Assembly: GCA_016287755.1 (NCBI GenBank)
Contig: JAEEWT010000007.1
Location: 62,001-126,000 of the forward strand
Length of the DNA: 64,000 nt
Origin: Prevotella sp.
GTDB taxonomy: Bacteria > Bacteroidota > Bacteroidia > Bacteroidales > Bacteroidaceae
Reading direction: 5' to 3'
Below, piece by piece: positions 16,569-26,139 of this stretch. Below the pieces are notes generated by a model. That model was not told the DNA's origin, made no database searches, and worked only from the letters and a program-made list of their open reading frames with translations. Numbering within the stretch: position 1 is the first letter of the stretch; every line of letters begins with the position of its first letter. The translations under genes were made by a program, and so were the position numbers.

Positions 16569-19205
16569 TTAGGGTTCCTCAACTGTCTCATCATCAACGA
16601 AATCGACGATCGGAGTAGTACTCTCATTCTCAGAAGCCGACTCAGCAGTTACATCCTTTCGGATGGCCTCTGATGTCTGTGCCCACTCCTCACGACTCTT
16701 CTGTTCAACCACTGCTTCCAACTCAGAACTCATTACCTTACATACACTGGCAATGACATCGTTCTTCTTGGTCAGGTTGATCAGTCGTACACCCTGCGTA
16801 GCACGTCCCATGACGCGGCAGTCGGCCACGGCCAGACGAATCACGATACCGCTCTTGTTTATAATCATCAGGTCGTTCTCGTCAGTAACGTTCTTGATGG
16901 CCACCAGACGACCGGTCTTATCGGTGATGTTCAAGGTCTTCACACCCTTGGTACCGCGGTTCGTCACACGGTAGTCTTCTACCTGTGAACGCTTACCGTA
17001 GCCTTCTTCACTCACCACCATGATGGTCTCCAGTTCAGGATTGTTCACCACAACCATGCCTACCACAGCATCATCGCCTTCGTCGATGCGCATGCCTCGA
17101 ACACCAGTGGCCACACGACCCATTGTTCTGACAGCATTCTCATTGAAGCGAACGGCACGACCATTGCGGTTGGCAATGATCAGTTCGTTCTTACCATTGG
17201 TGAGACGAACATCAACCACCTCGTCATTCTCCAAGATATTGATAGCGTTCACACCGTTTGCACGAGGACGTGAATAAGCTTCCAGACAGGTCTTCTTCAC
17301 AATACCGTTCTTGGTTGCGAAGACAATATAATGACTATTAACAAACTCTTGATCTTCAAGACCTTTACCGCGAAGTCTCAAGAAGTTGTTTACAGAATCA
17401 TCGCTGTCGATATTCAGCAGATTCTGGATGGCGCGACCCTTTGAATTGCGGTCGCCTTCAGGAATCTCGTAGCACTTCAGCCAGTAGCAACGACCCTTCT
17501 TGGTGAAGAAGAGCATTGTCTGGTGCATGGTAGCCGGGTAGATATATTCCGTGAAGTCGTTATCACGGGTACGGGCGCCCTTGGCACCTACACCGCCACG
17601 AGCCTGCTCGCGGAACTCCGACAGCGGAGTTCGCTTGATGTAGCCCAGATGACTTACCGTGATCACCACTGGATCGTTCGGGTAGAAGTCCTCTGCATTG
17701 AACTCATGCTCATCAGGTACAATCTGTGTACGACGAGGATCACCATATTTCTCTTTCACTTCCTGCAGCTCATCTTTCATCACCTGCTTGCAACGCTCGG
17801 GATTGTCAAGAATCTCCTGCAAGTCGGCAATCAGCTTCTGCAAGTCATCGAACTCCTGGTGGAGCTGATCCACACGCAGACCAGTGAGCTGTGACAGACG
17901 CATATCCACGATAGCCTTCGACTGCAGTTCATCCAGGTCGAAACGCTTCTCCAAGTTACGCTGGGCATCGCTCGGTGTGGATGAGTTACGGATGATATGC
18001 ACCACCTCGTCGATGTTGTTCACTGCAACAATCAGTCCTTCGAGGATATGGGCACGCTCCTGAGCTTTCTTCAGGTCGTACTTGGTACGACGGATGGTCA
18101 CGTCATGACGGTGCTCTACGAAGTACTTCACGCATTCCTTCAGGGAGAGCAGACGGGGACGTCCCTTCACCAAAGCAATGCAGTTCACGGAGAAGGCACT
18201 CTGCAGAGCCGTCATCTTAAACAGCTTATTCAGGATTACGTTGGCGTTAGCATCCTTCTTCACATCGATGACGATACGCATACCCTGACGACCAGACTCG
18301 TCGTTGGCATATGAGATACCCTCGAGCTTACCTTCCTTTACCAGGTCGGCAATATACTCAATGAGCTGTGCTTTGTTCACGCCATAAGGAATCTCAGTGA
18401 TGACGATCTTGTCATGAGCCTCATGACTCTCGATTTCTGCCTTGGCGCGCATCACGATTCGTCCCCTACCCGTCTCATAGGCATCTTTCACGCCCTGTAG
18501 ACCGTAGATATATGCACCTGTGGGGAAGTCGGGAGCCTGGATATACTGCATCAGTCCTTCGGTATCAATCTCGGGATTGTCGATATAGGCGCAGCAGCCG
18601 TCGATGACCTCACCCAAGTTATGTGTAGGGATATTGGTAGCCATACCTACTGCAATACCGTTACCACCGTTCACCAGCAGGTTAGGAATCTTCGTCGGCA
18701 TTACGCTCGGCTCCGTCAGTGAATCGTCGAAGTTGTTCACCATGTCAACGGTGTCCTTCTCCAAGTCGTCCATGATATGCTCACCCATCTTGGAGAGACG
18801 GCACTCGGTATAACGCATAGCTGCGGCAGAGTCGCCGTCAACACTACCGAAGTTACCTTGTCCGTCAACCAATGTGTAGCGCATATTCCAGTCTTGCGCC
18901 ATACGTACCAATGCGCCATATACTGAGCTGTCGCCGTGGGGGTGGTACTTACCCAGCACCTCACCTACCACGCGGGCACATTTCTTATAGGGTTTGTCGC
19001 TCGTGTTACCGATTCCGGCCATACCATAGAGGATACGGCGATGTACGGGTTTGAATCCGTCTCTTACATCAGGAAGGGCACGGGCAACGATTACCGACAT
19101 CGAATAGTCGATATAGGAGGATTTCATTTCCTCCTCAATGTTGATCTTGATAATTCTGTCATTGTCGATGGTCTGTCCACCATCAAATGTCTGATTCTCG
19201 TCCAT
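16569..19205 (-). CDS. gyrA: DNA gyrase subunit A
   Basis: The 878-residue protein has the winged-helix/tower breakage-reunion domain with catalytic Tyr132 in [11 protein letters not shown], the coiled coil, and six C-terminal beta-pinwheel repeats (such as [33 protein letters not shown]). The GyrA box region reads [10 protein letters not shown], close to the usual QRRGGKG but with a short insertion. The acidic C-terminal tail is normal for gyrase. In the quinolone region [13 protein letters not shown], Ser93 corresponds to E. coli Ser83, and Gly97 sits at the Asp87 position. Gyrase A works with GyrB, not encoded here, to introduce negative supercoils. Confidence 0.97.
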   Translation of the reverse strand: MDENQTFDGGQTIDNDRIIKINIEEEMKSSYIDYSMSVIVARALPDVRDGFKPVHRRILYGMAGIGNTSDKPYKKCARVVGEVLGKYHPHGDSSVYGALVRMAQDWNMRYTLVDGQGNFGSVDGDSAAAMRYTECRLSKMGEHIMDDLEKDTVDMVNNFDDSLTEPSVMPTKIPNLLVNGGNGIAVGMATNIPTHNLGEVIDGCCAYIDNPEIDTEGLMQYIQAPDFPTGAYIYGLQGVKDAYETGRGRIVMRAKAEIESHEAHDKIVITEIPYGVNKAQLIEYIADLVKEGKLEGISYANDESGRQGMRIVIDVKKDANANVILNKLFKMTALQSAFSVNCIALVKGRPRLLSLKECVKYFVEHRHDVTIRRTKYDLKKAQERAHILEGLIVAVNNIDEVVHIIRNSSTPSDAQRNLEKRFDLDELQSKAIVDMRLSQLTGLRVDQLHQEFDDLQKLIADLQEILDNPERCKQVMKDELQEVKEKYGDPRRTQIVPDEHEFNAEDFYPNDPVVITVSHLGYIKRTPLSEFREQARGGVGAKGARTRDNDFTEYIYPATMHQTMLFFTKKGRCYWLKCYEIPEGDRNSKGRAIQNLLNIDSDDSVNNFLRLRGKGLEDQEFVNSHYIVFATKNGIVKKTCLEAYSRPRANGVNAINILENDEVVDVRLTNGKNELIIANRNGRAVRFNENAVRTMGRVATGVRGMRIDEGDDAVVGMVVVNNPELETIMVVSEEGYGKRSQVEDYRVTNRGTKGVKTLNITDKTGRLVAIKNVTDENDLMIINKSGIVIRLAVADCRVMGRATQGVRLINLTKKNDVIASVCKVMSSELEAVVEQKSREEWAQTSEAIRKDVTAESASENESTTPIVDFVDDETVEEP

Positions 19206-19331
19206 TTCTTTTTATAGTCTTTTCTTTGTTCTTATCGGTTCAACCTGTCATTGATCAATCTTAAAAAGATTAAAAATGCCGTTTAAGGCCATTTGAAGCC
19301 CCTCTAACGGCTTTTGACCTCTAAAACAAAG
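19206..19331 (-). promoter_or_regulatory. Long gyrA leader with an internal hairpin
   Basis: The leader of about 120 nt contains GCCGTTAGAGGGG and TGGCCTTAAACGGC, which form a stem closed by GCCGTT/AACGGC and followed by ATTTTTAATCTTTTT. This looks like an intrinsic terminator placed before the gyrA start, then a second small hairpin (AATCTT/AAGATT). It may attenuate gyrA. Confidence 0.5.
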
Positions 19332-19363
19332 CAAAAGTACGCATTTTTTGTGACATACACAAA
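19332..19363 (-). promoter_or_regulatory. gyrA promoter
   Basis: On the minus strand TTTG (19363-19360), 20 bp, TACTTTTG (19339-19332). This is an exact consensus match. The -33 element sits in the loop of the upstream terminator hairpin at 19344-19380. Confidence 0.8.
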
Positions 19364-19380
19364 TATGCTGTCACAAAAAA
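19344..19380 (-). terminator. Terminator of the acyl-CoA ligase gene
   Basis: GTGACA (19350-19355) pairs with TGTCAC (19369-19374), with T-runs on both sides, so it can work in both directions. It lies downstream of the ligase stop and overlaps the gyrA promoter. Confidence 0.7.
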
Positions 19381-19412
19381 CACGTATTTTTTGATATTTT
19401 AATTGAATGGAA

Positions 19413-21203
19413 TCAGATTACTTCAATTCCCAGTTTCTCACAGAGCTGCAGACTCATCTCCTTGAGCTTGAACTTCTGGATCTTACCTGAGCCTGTCAGT
19501 GGGAACTGATCGATAAAGAACACATACTTGGGAATCTTATAACGGGCAATCTTACCGCGGCAGAACTCCTGTACGTCCTCGGGCTCCATCTTCACTCCTT
19601 CTTCCAGAATGATGAAGGCTCCAACGGCCTCACCGTACTTCTTCGAAGGAACGGCAGCCACCTGTACATCACGAATGCCAGGCATATGGTAGAGGAATTC
19701 CTCGATCTCGCGTGGATAGATGTTCTCACCACCACGGATAATCATATCCTTGATACGTCCCGTTATCTTATAGAAGCCCTGCTCGTCCTTGATACCCAAG
19801 TCGCCTGAGTGCAGGAATCCGTTCTCATCGATCACCTCAGCCGTAGCCTCGGGGTTCTTATAGTATCCCTTCATCACATTGAAGCCCTTGCAGCACATCT
19901 CACCCTGAACACCCACAGGACATTCCTTTCCTGTTTCCGGATCCAGCACTTTCACCTCCACGAAGGGGAAGTCGCGACCAACAGTGGTGCAACGCTGCTC
20001 GAAGGTATCGTTCAAACAGGTCTGCGTCATACCTGGAGAACTCTCGGTGAGTCCATACACACTGGTAATGGTCATATACATCTTTTCGCTCACCTGCTTC
20101 ATCAGTTCCACAGGACAGAGTGATCCGGCCATGATACCTGTACGCAGACAGGTCAGGTCGAACATGTCGAACATAGGATGGTTCAACTCGGCAATGAACA
20201 TCGTAGGAACGCCATACACGGCCGTACACCTTTCTTTATGGATAGAGGCCAATACCACCAACGGATCGAATTTCTCCACCATCACCTCCGTACAACCATG
20301 TGTCAGACAGTTCATGGTGGCCAGCACCACGCCGAAGCAGTGGAACAGCGGTACGCAGACACATAGCTTGTCATCGGCCGTAAAGCCCATGTTCTCACCA
20401 GTGAAGTAGCCGTCGTTGGCAATGCCGTAGTGTGTGAGCATCACACCTTTAGGGAAGCCTGTGGTTCCACTGGTGTACTGCATGTTACACACATCGTGAC
20501 AGCTCACCTTACTCTTCATCTCGAGCAATGTCTCATCCTCGACGTTCTGACCAAGCAACAAGAGTTCGGCCGTGTTGAACATACCGCGGTACTTCTCCAT
20601 ACCTATATAAACGACGTTCTTTAGATAAGGGAAGCGTTCGCTGTTCAGATGACCGCGTTCGCAGGTCTTCAGTTCTGGCAGCATCGTGTAGGTCATGTCC
20701 ACATAATTACAGTCCCAAGTACCATCAGTGATACACAGGGTATGCATATCGGAGTCCTTGCACAGATACTCCAGCTCGTTCTGCTTGTAGTTGGTGTTCA
20801 CCGTTACCAGCACGGCACCGATCTTGGCTGTGGCGTAAAGGAACGTGAGCCAGTCGGGCACATTAGTGGCCCAGATACCCACGTTGGAACCACGCTTAAC
20901 ACCAATGGCGATAAGACCCTTGGCCAGATTGTCCACACGCTCGTTGAACTTACTCCATGTAAAGCGAAGGTCACGGTCGGAATACACGATGTATTCCTTG
21001 TCGGGTGTGGTTTCAGCCCAATATTCGACCCACTGTCCCAAGGTCTTCTCATGAAGCGTATAACCAGCAGAACCAGTCTCTGCGGGGTATGTTCTATCTG
21101 GCAGTGGTCTGCCAGCCATGTCAAGGCGACTCTCCCCCCGCCCCTCCCTGTGAGGGATGGGAGTAGTTACCTCTGAAGTTTTATTATTATTTATCTTTTC
21201 CAT
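19413..21203 (-). CDS. AMP-forming acyl-CoA synthetase / ligase
   Basis: About 596 residues from the ATG at 21203; a later ATG at 21119 ([11 protein letters not shown]) is also possible. ANL-superfamily motifs are complete: [16 protein letters not shown] (phosphate loop), [42 protein letters not shown] and the catalytic Lys in [12 protein letters not shown]. It should activate a carboxylic acid, probably medium or long chain, to its CoA ester. It is the second gene of an operon with the XRE-cupin regulator, a pairing seen widely in Bacteroidetes. Residues 17-33 are encoded by a dispersed palindromic repeat, so the native N-terminus may start later. Confidence 0.9.
   Translation of the reverse strand: MEKINNNKTSEVTTPIPHREGRGESRLDMAGRPLPDRTYPAETGSAGYTLHEKTLGQWVEYWAETTPDKEYIVYSDRDLRFTWSKFNERVDNLAKGLIAIGVKRGSNVGIWATNVPDWLTFLYATAKIGAVLVTVNTNYKQNELEYLCKDSDMHTLCITDGTWDCNYVDMTYTMLPELKTCERGHLNSERFPYLKNVVYIGMEKYRGMFNTAELLLLGQNVEDETLLEMKSKVSCHDVCNMQYTSGTTGFPKGVMLTHYGIANDGYFTGENMGFTADDKLCVCVPLFHCFGVVLATMNCLTHGCTEVMVEKFDPLVVLASIHKERCTAVYGVPTMFIAELNHPMFDMFDLTCLRTGIMAGSLCPVELMKQVSEKMYMTITSVYGLTESSPGMTQTCLNDTFEQRCTTVGRDFPFVEVKVLDPETGKECPVGVQGEMCCKGFNVMKGYYKNPEATAEVIDENGFLHSGDLGIKDEQGFYKITGRIKDMIIRGGENIYPREIEEFLYHMPGIRDVQVAAVPSKKYGEAVGAFIILEEGVKMEPEDVQEFCRGKIARYKIPKYVFFIDQFPLTGSGKIQKFKLKEMSLQLCEKLGIEVI
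21127..21163. repeat. C/G-rich palindromic repeat inside the ligase 5' end
   Basis: CTCTCCCCCCGCCCCTCCC then TGTGAGGGATGGGAG forms a CCCTCCC/GGGATGGG hairpin. A second, inverted copy lies at 21262-21299. In this copy the bases are read as protein ([11 protein letters not shown]). Confidence 0.65.
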
Positions 21204-21261
21204 TAAAATAAGTATCAATCTGGCGAAGCTGTTTTAGAGATCGTCACCTCAGTATCTATTT

Positions 21262-21299
21262 ATTCCCCTCCATTCAGGGAGGGGCTGGGGGTGGGTCTC
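21262..21299. repeat. Inverted second copy of the C/G-rich repeat
   Basis: CCCCTCCATTCAGGGAGGGG, then CTGGGGGTGGGTCT, is the reverse complement of the repeat at 21127-21163 apart from a few changes. The pair flanks the junction between the regulator and ligase genes. Confidence 0.65.
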
Positions 21300-21300
21300 A

Positions 21301-21885
21301 TTAAAAGGGTATATATACAACGGCGAGAATCTTCGCACTCTTACCTGGCGCGCCATGCACATGGTGCTTCACGATGGAGTCGTAGAAGATGCTGTCGCCC
21401 TCTTTCAGGGTGTAGGTATCCTTTCCGTACACGATCTCCACCTCACCGTTCATCACGTAGATAAACTCCTCACCTTCGTGTTCAGAGAGTTGGAAGTTAG
21501 GGGTGTCCTCGGGATTGATGTCAATGACGAACGGTTCCATGTGACGACCGGCTTTCTGCTGTGCCAGGGGATGATACTCCATATGTTTACGGGCATCGGT
21601 GGCACCGTTAGAGAAGCTGATGCTACTGTTTCGCTCCCGATCGGCAGCACGACATACCACCGGTCCTAACGCATCATTATCATCCATGAAGGTTCCTAAA
21701 CGAACACCCAATGCTCTGGCAATCTTGATCAGCGGACCTAACGATGGCAGGTTCTCGTCATTCTCAATAGACAAAATCTGCTCGGCTGACAAGCCACTAC
21801 GTTCTGAAATCTCCTCAATGGAGAGGTTCTTAGACTCTCTGATCCCTTTGATCTTGTGTCCTACGATTGATTGATTATCTGACAT
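21301..21885 (-). CDS. XRE-family regulator with C-terminal cupin domain
   Basis: A 194-residue two-domain protein. Residues about 8-65 are a lambda-repressor-like helix-turn-helix (IRESKNLSIEEISERSGLSAEQILSIENDENLPS). Residues about 115-190 are a cupin barrel (LSEHEGEEFIYVMNGEVEIVYG, EGDSIFYDSIVKHHVHG). Such regulators sense a small ligand in the cupin pocket. It is directly upstream of the acyl-CoA ligase, so it most likely controls that gene in response to an acyl substrate or product. It is transcribed from the shared promoter module at 21937-21968. Confidence 0.92.
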   Translation of the reverse strand: MSDNQSIVGHKIKGIRESKNLSIEEISERSGLSAEQILSIENDENLPSLGPLIKIARALGVRLGTFMDDNDALGPVVCRAADRERNSSISFSNGATDARKHMEYHPLAQQKAGRHMEPFVIDINPEDTPNFQLSEHEGEEFIYVMNGEVEIVYGKDTYTLKEGDSIFYDSIVKHHVHGAPGKSAKILAVVYIPF

Positions 21886-21933
21886 AATCGATATAAAAAC
21901 TAGCCTTTTACTTACAATATTTAATTAAATCGG

Positions 21934-22092
21934 CTGCAAAGGTACGATTAAGTGAGTGAAAATGCAAATTTATTTGCTATTTTCCGAACGAGAGTACCTT
22001 AAACAAAGTTAAAGGAAATAATAAACGAGCGAAACGACAAACAAAAGTACGATTTATTCTCTAAGCAAGAGTACCTTAAACGAAGTTAAAGG
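21934..22092. repeat. Promoter module, copy 2, with a degenerate tandem copy
   Basis: Copy 2 runs from about 21934 through GAGAGTACCTTAAACAAAGTTAAAGG (to 22014). A shorter, diverged copy follows, including CAAAAGTACGATT and AGAGTACCTTAAACGAAGTT AAAGG (to 22092). The direct repeat of about 25 bp has one change. The tandem arrangement suggests duplication of the module. Confidence 0.7.
21937..21968 (-). promoter_or_regulatory. Promoter of the XRE-ligase operon, copy 2 of the shared module
   Basis: TTTG (21968-21965), 20 bp, TACCTTTG (21944-21937) on the minus strand, with the palindrome GCAAATTTATTTGC around the -33 element. Nearly identical to the rnpB promoter. Confidence 0.8.
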
Positions 22093-22134
22093 TGTAACTT
22101 TTCTCCACATTGAGACGTCTATAAGAAAGAACAA

Positions 22135-22881
22135 ATGAACATCAACGGTCAAAACATATTTCTGAAGGCTATACGGAATGAGCATGTTCCATCAGCAGAC
22201 GACAGATACCCGTTCAACCTCCCCATTGTACGCAACCTCAAAACTTTGGAGTTTTCGAAAAGCGTCACTTACATCGTCGGGGAAAACGGTTCGGGTAAGT
22301 CAACCCTATTGGAAGCTATTGCCAATCTTCTCAGACTGAATGCTGAAGGTGGAAGTAAGAATTTCAATTTCAAAACAAAAGAAACCCACTCTTCCCTCTA
22401 TGAGGAACTACGCGCCGTGAGAGTCGATTTGAGCTACAGAAACGCCTTTTTCTTCCGTGCAGAAAGCTTTTATAATGTTGCCTCCGAAGTGGACAGGATT
22501 GCTGAAGACGATATCAGAATGCTGAACAGCTATGGCGGTGTGAGTCTTCACGAGCAATCGCATGGCGAGAGTTTTATGGCATTGTTCACCAACCGACTCA
22601 AGAACAAGGGCCTCTATATCTTCGACGAACCTGAAGCTGCCCTCTCCTACATTAACCAGCTCCGTTTCCTGGTATGGTTGAAAGAAGCAGTCAGCGCAGG
22701 TTCACAGATTATCATCTCCACCCACTCGCCAGTCATCCTTGCCTATCCCGATGCAGCAATCTATGTGGTTGAAGATGGCAAACTGCAACCCACCACTTAC
22801 AATGATTGCTATATCTATCGTGACATGTTGGCATTCGTCAACAATAAAGACCTTGTTATCAAAGAACTGTTTTCAGAATGA
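22135..22881 (+). CDS. Small AAA/ABC-type ATPase, RecF/SMC-like fold, function unknown
   Basis: A 248-residue single-domain ATPase. Walker A is GENGSGKST (about 49-57), the signature-like motif is SHGESF, Walker B is LYIFDEPEAALS, and the switch region is IISTHSPVI. These are the features of the stand-alone AAA_21/AAA_15 predicted ATPases related to overcoming-lysogenization-defect and RecF proteins. No nuclease or partner gene adjoins, so there is no sign of a two-gene defence system. It lies between the promoter module and clpC. Role unknown. Confidence 0.8.
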   Translation: MNINGQNIFLKAIRNEHVPSADDRYPFNLPIVRNLKTLEFSKSVTYIVGENGSGKSTLLEAIANLLRLNAEGGSKNFNFKTKETHSSLYEELRAVRVDLSYRNAFFFRAESFYNVASEVDRIAEDDIRMLNSYGGVSLHEQSHGESFMALFTNRLKNKGLYIFDEPEAALSYINQLRFLVWLKEAVSAGSQIIISTHSPVILAYPDAAIYVVEDGKLQPTTYNDCYIYRDMLAFVNNKDLVIKELFSE

Positions 22882-22900
22882 CAAAGTTTTTGGCATAATT

Positions 22901-22931
22901 TTTGTTCGTTTGAATAAAAACATTAATTTTG
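22901..22931 (+). promoter_or_regulatory. clpC promoter
   Basis: TTTG (22901-22904), 19 bp, TAATTTTG (22924-22931). The leader to the clpC ATG at 22971 is about 35 nt. Confidence 0.7.
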
Positions 22932-22970
22932 CAACAGAATATCATATATAATTAATAAGGAAATACGATC

Positions 22971-25511
22971 ATGACCAGTCAGTTTTCACCAAAGGTTTCT
23001 CAGATCCTCGCGTTCAGTCGTGAGGAGGCTGTGCGTCTGGCCAGCAGATCTGTAGGACCGGAACATCTCTTGTTGGGTATTCTGCGCGACAAGCATGGAC
23101 CTGTAAGGGAATACTTCATCACACGAGACATAAACCTCCAGTCGGTGAAGACGGAACTCGAACAGAAAGTGCGCGAGGAGGAATACACCCATCCCATCAA
23201 CACCCAGGAACTGATTCTCAATGAAAAAGCAAGCAACGTGCTGAAGCTTGCTGTGCTTGAGGCGCGCATTCAAGCCCTGACAACCGTGGATGTACACCAT
23301 TTGCTGTTGGCCATCCTGCACGACCAGGTGGACAATGGCGCAAAAGTAGTTTTAGAATTCAATAATATGGACTATGATGATGCCCTGGCTTTCTTCTCAG
23401 AAAAGAAGGAGCCAATACACCCCATGAATGGGATTGGTCTTCCTGAAGAGGATGAAGAGGAAGGCGATGCTCCCGTTGATGGAAAGAGTAATGATAACAG
23501 ACTGCAGAACAAGACTGCTACGAAGACTCGTAAGGGCGACGGCAAGACACCTGTGCTGGATAACTTCAGTACGGATCTGACCAAAGCGGCACTCGAGGGA
23601 AAACTCGATCCTGTGGTGGGACGTGAACGTGAACTCCAACGCGTGATCGAGATCTTAGGTCGACGCAAGAAGAACAACCCGATCCTGATTGGTGAGCCGG
23701 GCGTGGGCAAGAGTGCCATCGTGGAAGGACTGGCGCAGATGATCGCCCAGCACCACACCTCGCCTATGCTGTTCAACAAACGGGTAGTGAACCTGGATAT
23801 GACGGCTGTGGTAGCAGGTACAAAATACCGTGGACAGTTTGAGGAGCGTATCCGTGCCTTGATCAAGGAGATTGAGGCCAACCCGGATATCATCGTTTTC
23901 ATCGATGAGATACATACGCTGATTGGTGCGGGATCAACTCCTGGAAGCATGGATGCAGCGAATATCCTGAAGCCAGCCTTGGCTCGTGGAACCATTCAGT
24001 GCATCGGTGCCACCACACTGGATGAATACCGTAACTCCATTGAGAAGGATGGGGCTTTGGAGCGTCGTTTCCAGAAGATTATCGTGGAACCGACTACCGT
24101 GGAGGAAACGATTCATATCCTGCACAATATCAAGGAACGCTACGAGCAGCATCACCATGTGAGCTATACCGACGATGCCATTTTGGCATGTGTCAAACTG
24201 ACAGATAGATATATCACCGACCGTTTCTTCCCTGATAAGGCTATCGACGCACTCGATGAGGTGGGCTCAAGGACACACCTGCAGCATGCTACGGTACCAC
24301 CTGAGATTACGGAAATGGAGAAGCAGATTGCTGAGACCAAGGAGAAGAAACAGCTGGCCGTGCGTGGACAAGACTTTGAATTGGCTGCGGGCTATCGCGA
24401 CAAGCAACTGCAACTAGAGCAGAATTTGCTGGTACTGCAGGAGAAATGGACAAACGGCGATAGCGAAGAGCGCAAGGTGATTACCGAGAAAGAGGTGGCC
24501 GAGGTAGTATCGATGATGACAGGTGTTCCCGTACAACGTATGGAGCAGTCGGAGGGTATTCGCCTGAAGAACCTGGAGCAGGAACTGAAAGCAGCTGTGA
24601 TCGCACAGGATGCGGCCATCGAGAAGATGGTGAAGGCCATACAACGTAACCGCGTTGGTTTGAAGGAGCCCAACCACCCCATTGGAGCCTTTATGTTCTT
24701 AGGTCCTACGGGTGTGGGTAAAACCTACTTAGCAAAGAAATTGGCTGAGCAGATGTTCGGCAGTGCTGAGGCACTGATCCGTATCGATATGAGTGAGTAC
24801 TCAGAGAGTTTCAACACCTCTCGCCTGATTGGTGCCCCTCCGGGATATGTAGGCTATGAAGAAGGTGGTCAGCTCACGGAACGTGTTCGTCGTCACCCCT
24901 ACTCCATCGTACTGCTCGACGAGATTGAGAAGGCGCACGGAAACGTGTTCAACATGTTGCTGCAGGTGCTGGATGAAGGACGACTGACCGATGGTAACGG
25001 ACGGTTGATTGATTTCCGCAATACGGTGATTATCATGACATCGAATAGTGGAACACGTCAGCTGAAGGAGTTCGGACGTGGCGTGGGCTTCAATGCTAGT
25101 GGTACAGGACTGGCCATCGATGAAAAGGACAAGGCATACGCCCGTAGCATCATCCAGAAGAGTCTGAGCAAGCAGTTCTCACCTGAGTTCCTGAACCGAC
25201 TGGATGAGATCATCACCTTCGACCAGCTCGACCTGACAGCCATCAAGCGGATTATCGAAGTGGAACTGAAGGACCTTTATAAACGTGTAGAGGACTTAGG
25301 TTATCATCTTGACATTACGGATGAAGCGAAGGAGTTCGTGGCTACGAAGGGTTATGACGTGCAGTTTGGTGCACGACCGCTGAAGCGAGCCATACAGAAC
25401 TACATCGAAGACGGGGTGTGCGAAAAGCTGTTGGGTGGTGACCTGCAAGAAGGCTGCACCATTCATATCAGTAAGCATCCAGAGAAGGAGGAACTTGTCT
25501 TTGCATCGTAG
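22971..25511 (+). CDS. clpC: ClpC-type AAA+ unfoldase
   Basis: The 846-residue protein has two N-terminal Clp repeats, an acidic linker (EEDEEEGDAP, about 160), AAA module 1 (GEPGVGKSA, VFIDEIHTLIG), a UVR-like coiled middle domain (about 450-490), and AAA module 2 (GPTGVGKTY, VLLDEIEKAH) plus a D2-small domain. The VGF tripeptide (GRGVGFNAS), the loop that docks onto ClpP, is present, so it should feed a ClpP protease rather than act only as a disaggregase. Its own promoter and a strong terminator make it monocistronic. ClpP is not in this window. Confidence 0.94.
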   Translation: MTSQFSPKVSQILAFSREEAVRLASRSVGPEHLLLGILRDKHGPVREYFITRDINLQSVKTELEQKVREEEYTHPINTQELILNEKASNVLKLAVLEARIQALTTVDVHHLLLAILHDQVDNGAKVVLEFNNMDYDDALAFFSEKKEPIHPMNGIGLPEEDEEEGDAPVDGKSNDNRLQNKTATKTRKGDGKTPVLDNFSTDLTKAALEGKLDPVVGRERELQRVIEILGRRKKNNPILIGEPGVGKSAIVEGLAQMIAQHHTSPMLFNKRVVNLDMTAVVAGTKYRGQFEERIRALIKEIEANPDIIVFIDEIHTLIGAGSTPGSMDAANILKPALARGTIQCIGATTLDEYRNSIEKDGALERRFQKIIVEPTTVEETIHILHNIKERYEQHHHVSYTDDAILACVKLTDRYITDRFFPDKAIDALDEVGSRTHLQHATVPPEITEMEKQIAETKEKKQLAVRGQDFELAAGYRDKQLQLEQNLLVLQEKWTNGDSEERKVITEKEVAEVVSMMTGVPVQRMEQSEGIRLKNLEQELKAAVIAQDAAIEKMVKAIQRNRVGLKEPNHPIGAFMFLGPTGVGKTYLAKKLAEQMFGSAEALIRIDMSEYSESFNTSRLIGAPPGYVGYEEGGQLTERVRRHPYSIVLLDEIEKAHGNVFNMLLQVLDEGRLTDGNGRLIDFRNTVIIMTSNSGTRQLKEFGRGVGFNASGTGLAIDEKDKAYARSIIQKSLSKQFSPEFLNRLDEIITFDQLDLTAIKRIIEVELKDLYKRVEDLGYHLDITDEAKEFVATKGYDVQFGARPLKRAIQNYIEDGVCEKLLGGDLQEGCTIHISKHPEKEELVFAS

Positions 25512-25532
25512 TTAACTCCCAATAATAACAAC

Positions 25533-25565
25533 AAAGGGATGGGTTTTTTCGCCCATCCCTTTTTC
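25533..25565. terminator. Bidirectional terminator between clpC and the DUF4890 gene
   Basis: AAAGGGATGGG (25533-25543) pairs with CCCATCCCTTT (25552-25562), flanked by A and T runs. It serves both convergent genes. Confidence 0.85.
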
Positions 25566-25587
25566 ATACAATCTTTACCTATTAGGA

Positions 25588-26040
25588 TTAGAAGCCACCG
25601 CCAGGAGCTCCGCCACCGGGGAAGCCACCACCGGGAGCGCCGCCACCAAACTGCGGACGATTTCTACGTCTTTCTTCCTGCTGCTTCTGGTAAGCCTCGA
25701 ACTGCTCAGCTGTCAGGATCTCCTTCAGCTCAGTGTTATAAACTTCCATCTTCTCCTGACGCTCTTTCATCATCTTCTCCATCTCCTCACGACTGGGCAT
25801 CTGCATCTGACCGCCCTGACCCCCTTGACCACGACCAAAGCCGCGCATGCCAAACAAATCGTTGTACTTCTCGTTCAGTGCCTTCACCTTTTCAGCCTGC
25901 TCGGCATCCAGTTTGAAGTCTTTTACCATCTGTTCTGTACGGTCAACACGCTGACGACGTTCTCTTCTCTGTCCATTCTCTTGCGCTGAAACTGCAGTGA
26001 ACATCAGAACACCAGCCAGCATAAATAATACTCTCTTCAT
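25588..26040 (-). CDS. DUF4890-like secreted protein with Gly-rich tail
   Basis: A 150-residue protein with a signal peptide (to about SAQE, 20), a very basic segment (RRERRQRVDRTEQMVKD), and helical, Met/Gln-rich central sequence resembling Spy/CpxP-type or DUF4890 proteins (LTAEQFEAYQKQQEERRR). The C-terminus repeats GGGAPGGGFPGGGAPGGGF. Related proteins are small periplasmic or surface proteins thought to sense or protect against envelope stress. It is convergent with clpC. The repetitive tail is unusual but may vary between strains by slippage. Confidence 0.75.
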   Translation of the reverse strand: MKRVLFMLAGVLMFTAVSAQENGQRRERRQRVDRTEQMVKDFKLDAEQAEKVKALNEKYNDLFGMRGFGRGQGGQGGQMQMPSREEMEKMMKERQEKMEVYNTELKEILTAEQFEAYQKQQEERRRNRPQFGGGAPGGGFPGGGAPGGGF

Positions 26041-26139
26041 AAAATATAATTTTTAGTTAATAATAATCTGTAAAACCGAAGTTTAATCATTTGACTTTTG
26101 TATGAACTTTTCGTTTAATCCGAACTACAGATTTTAAGA

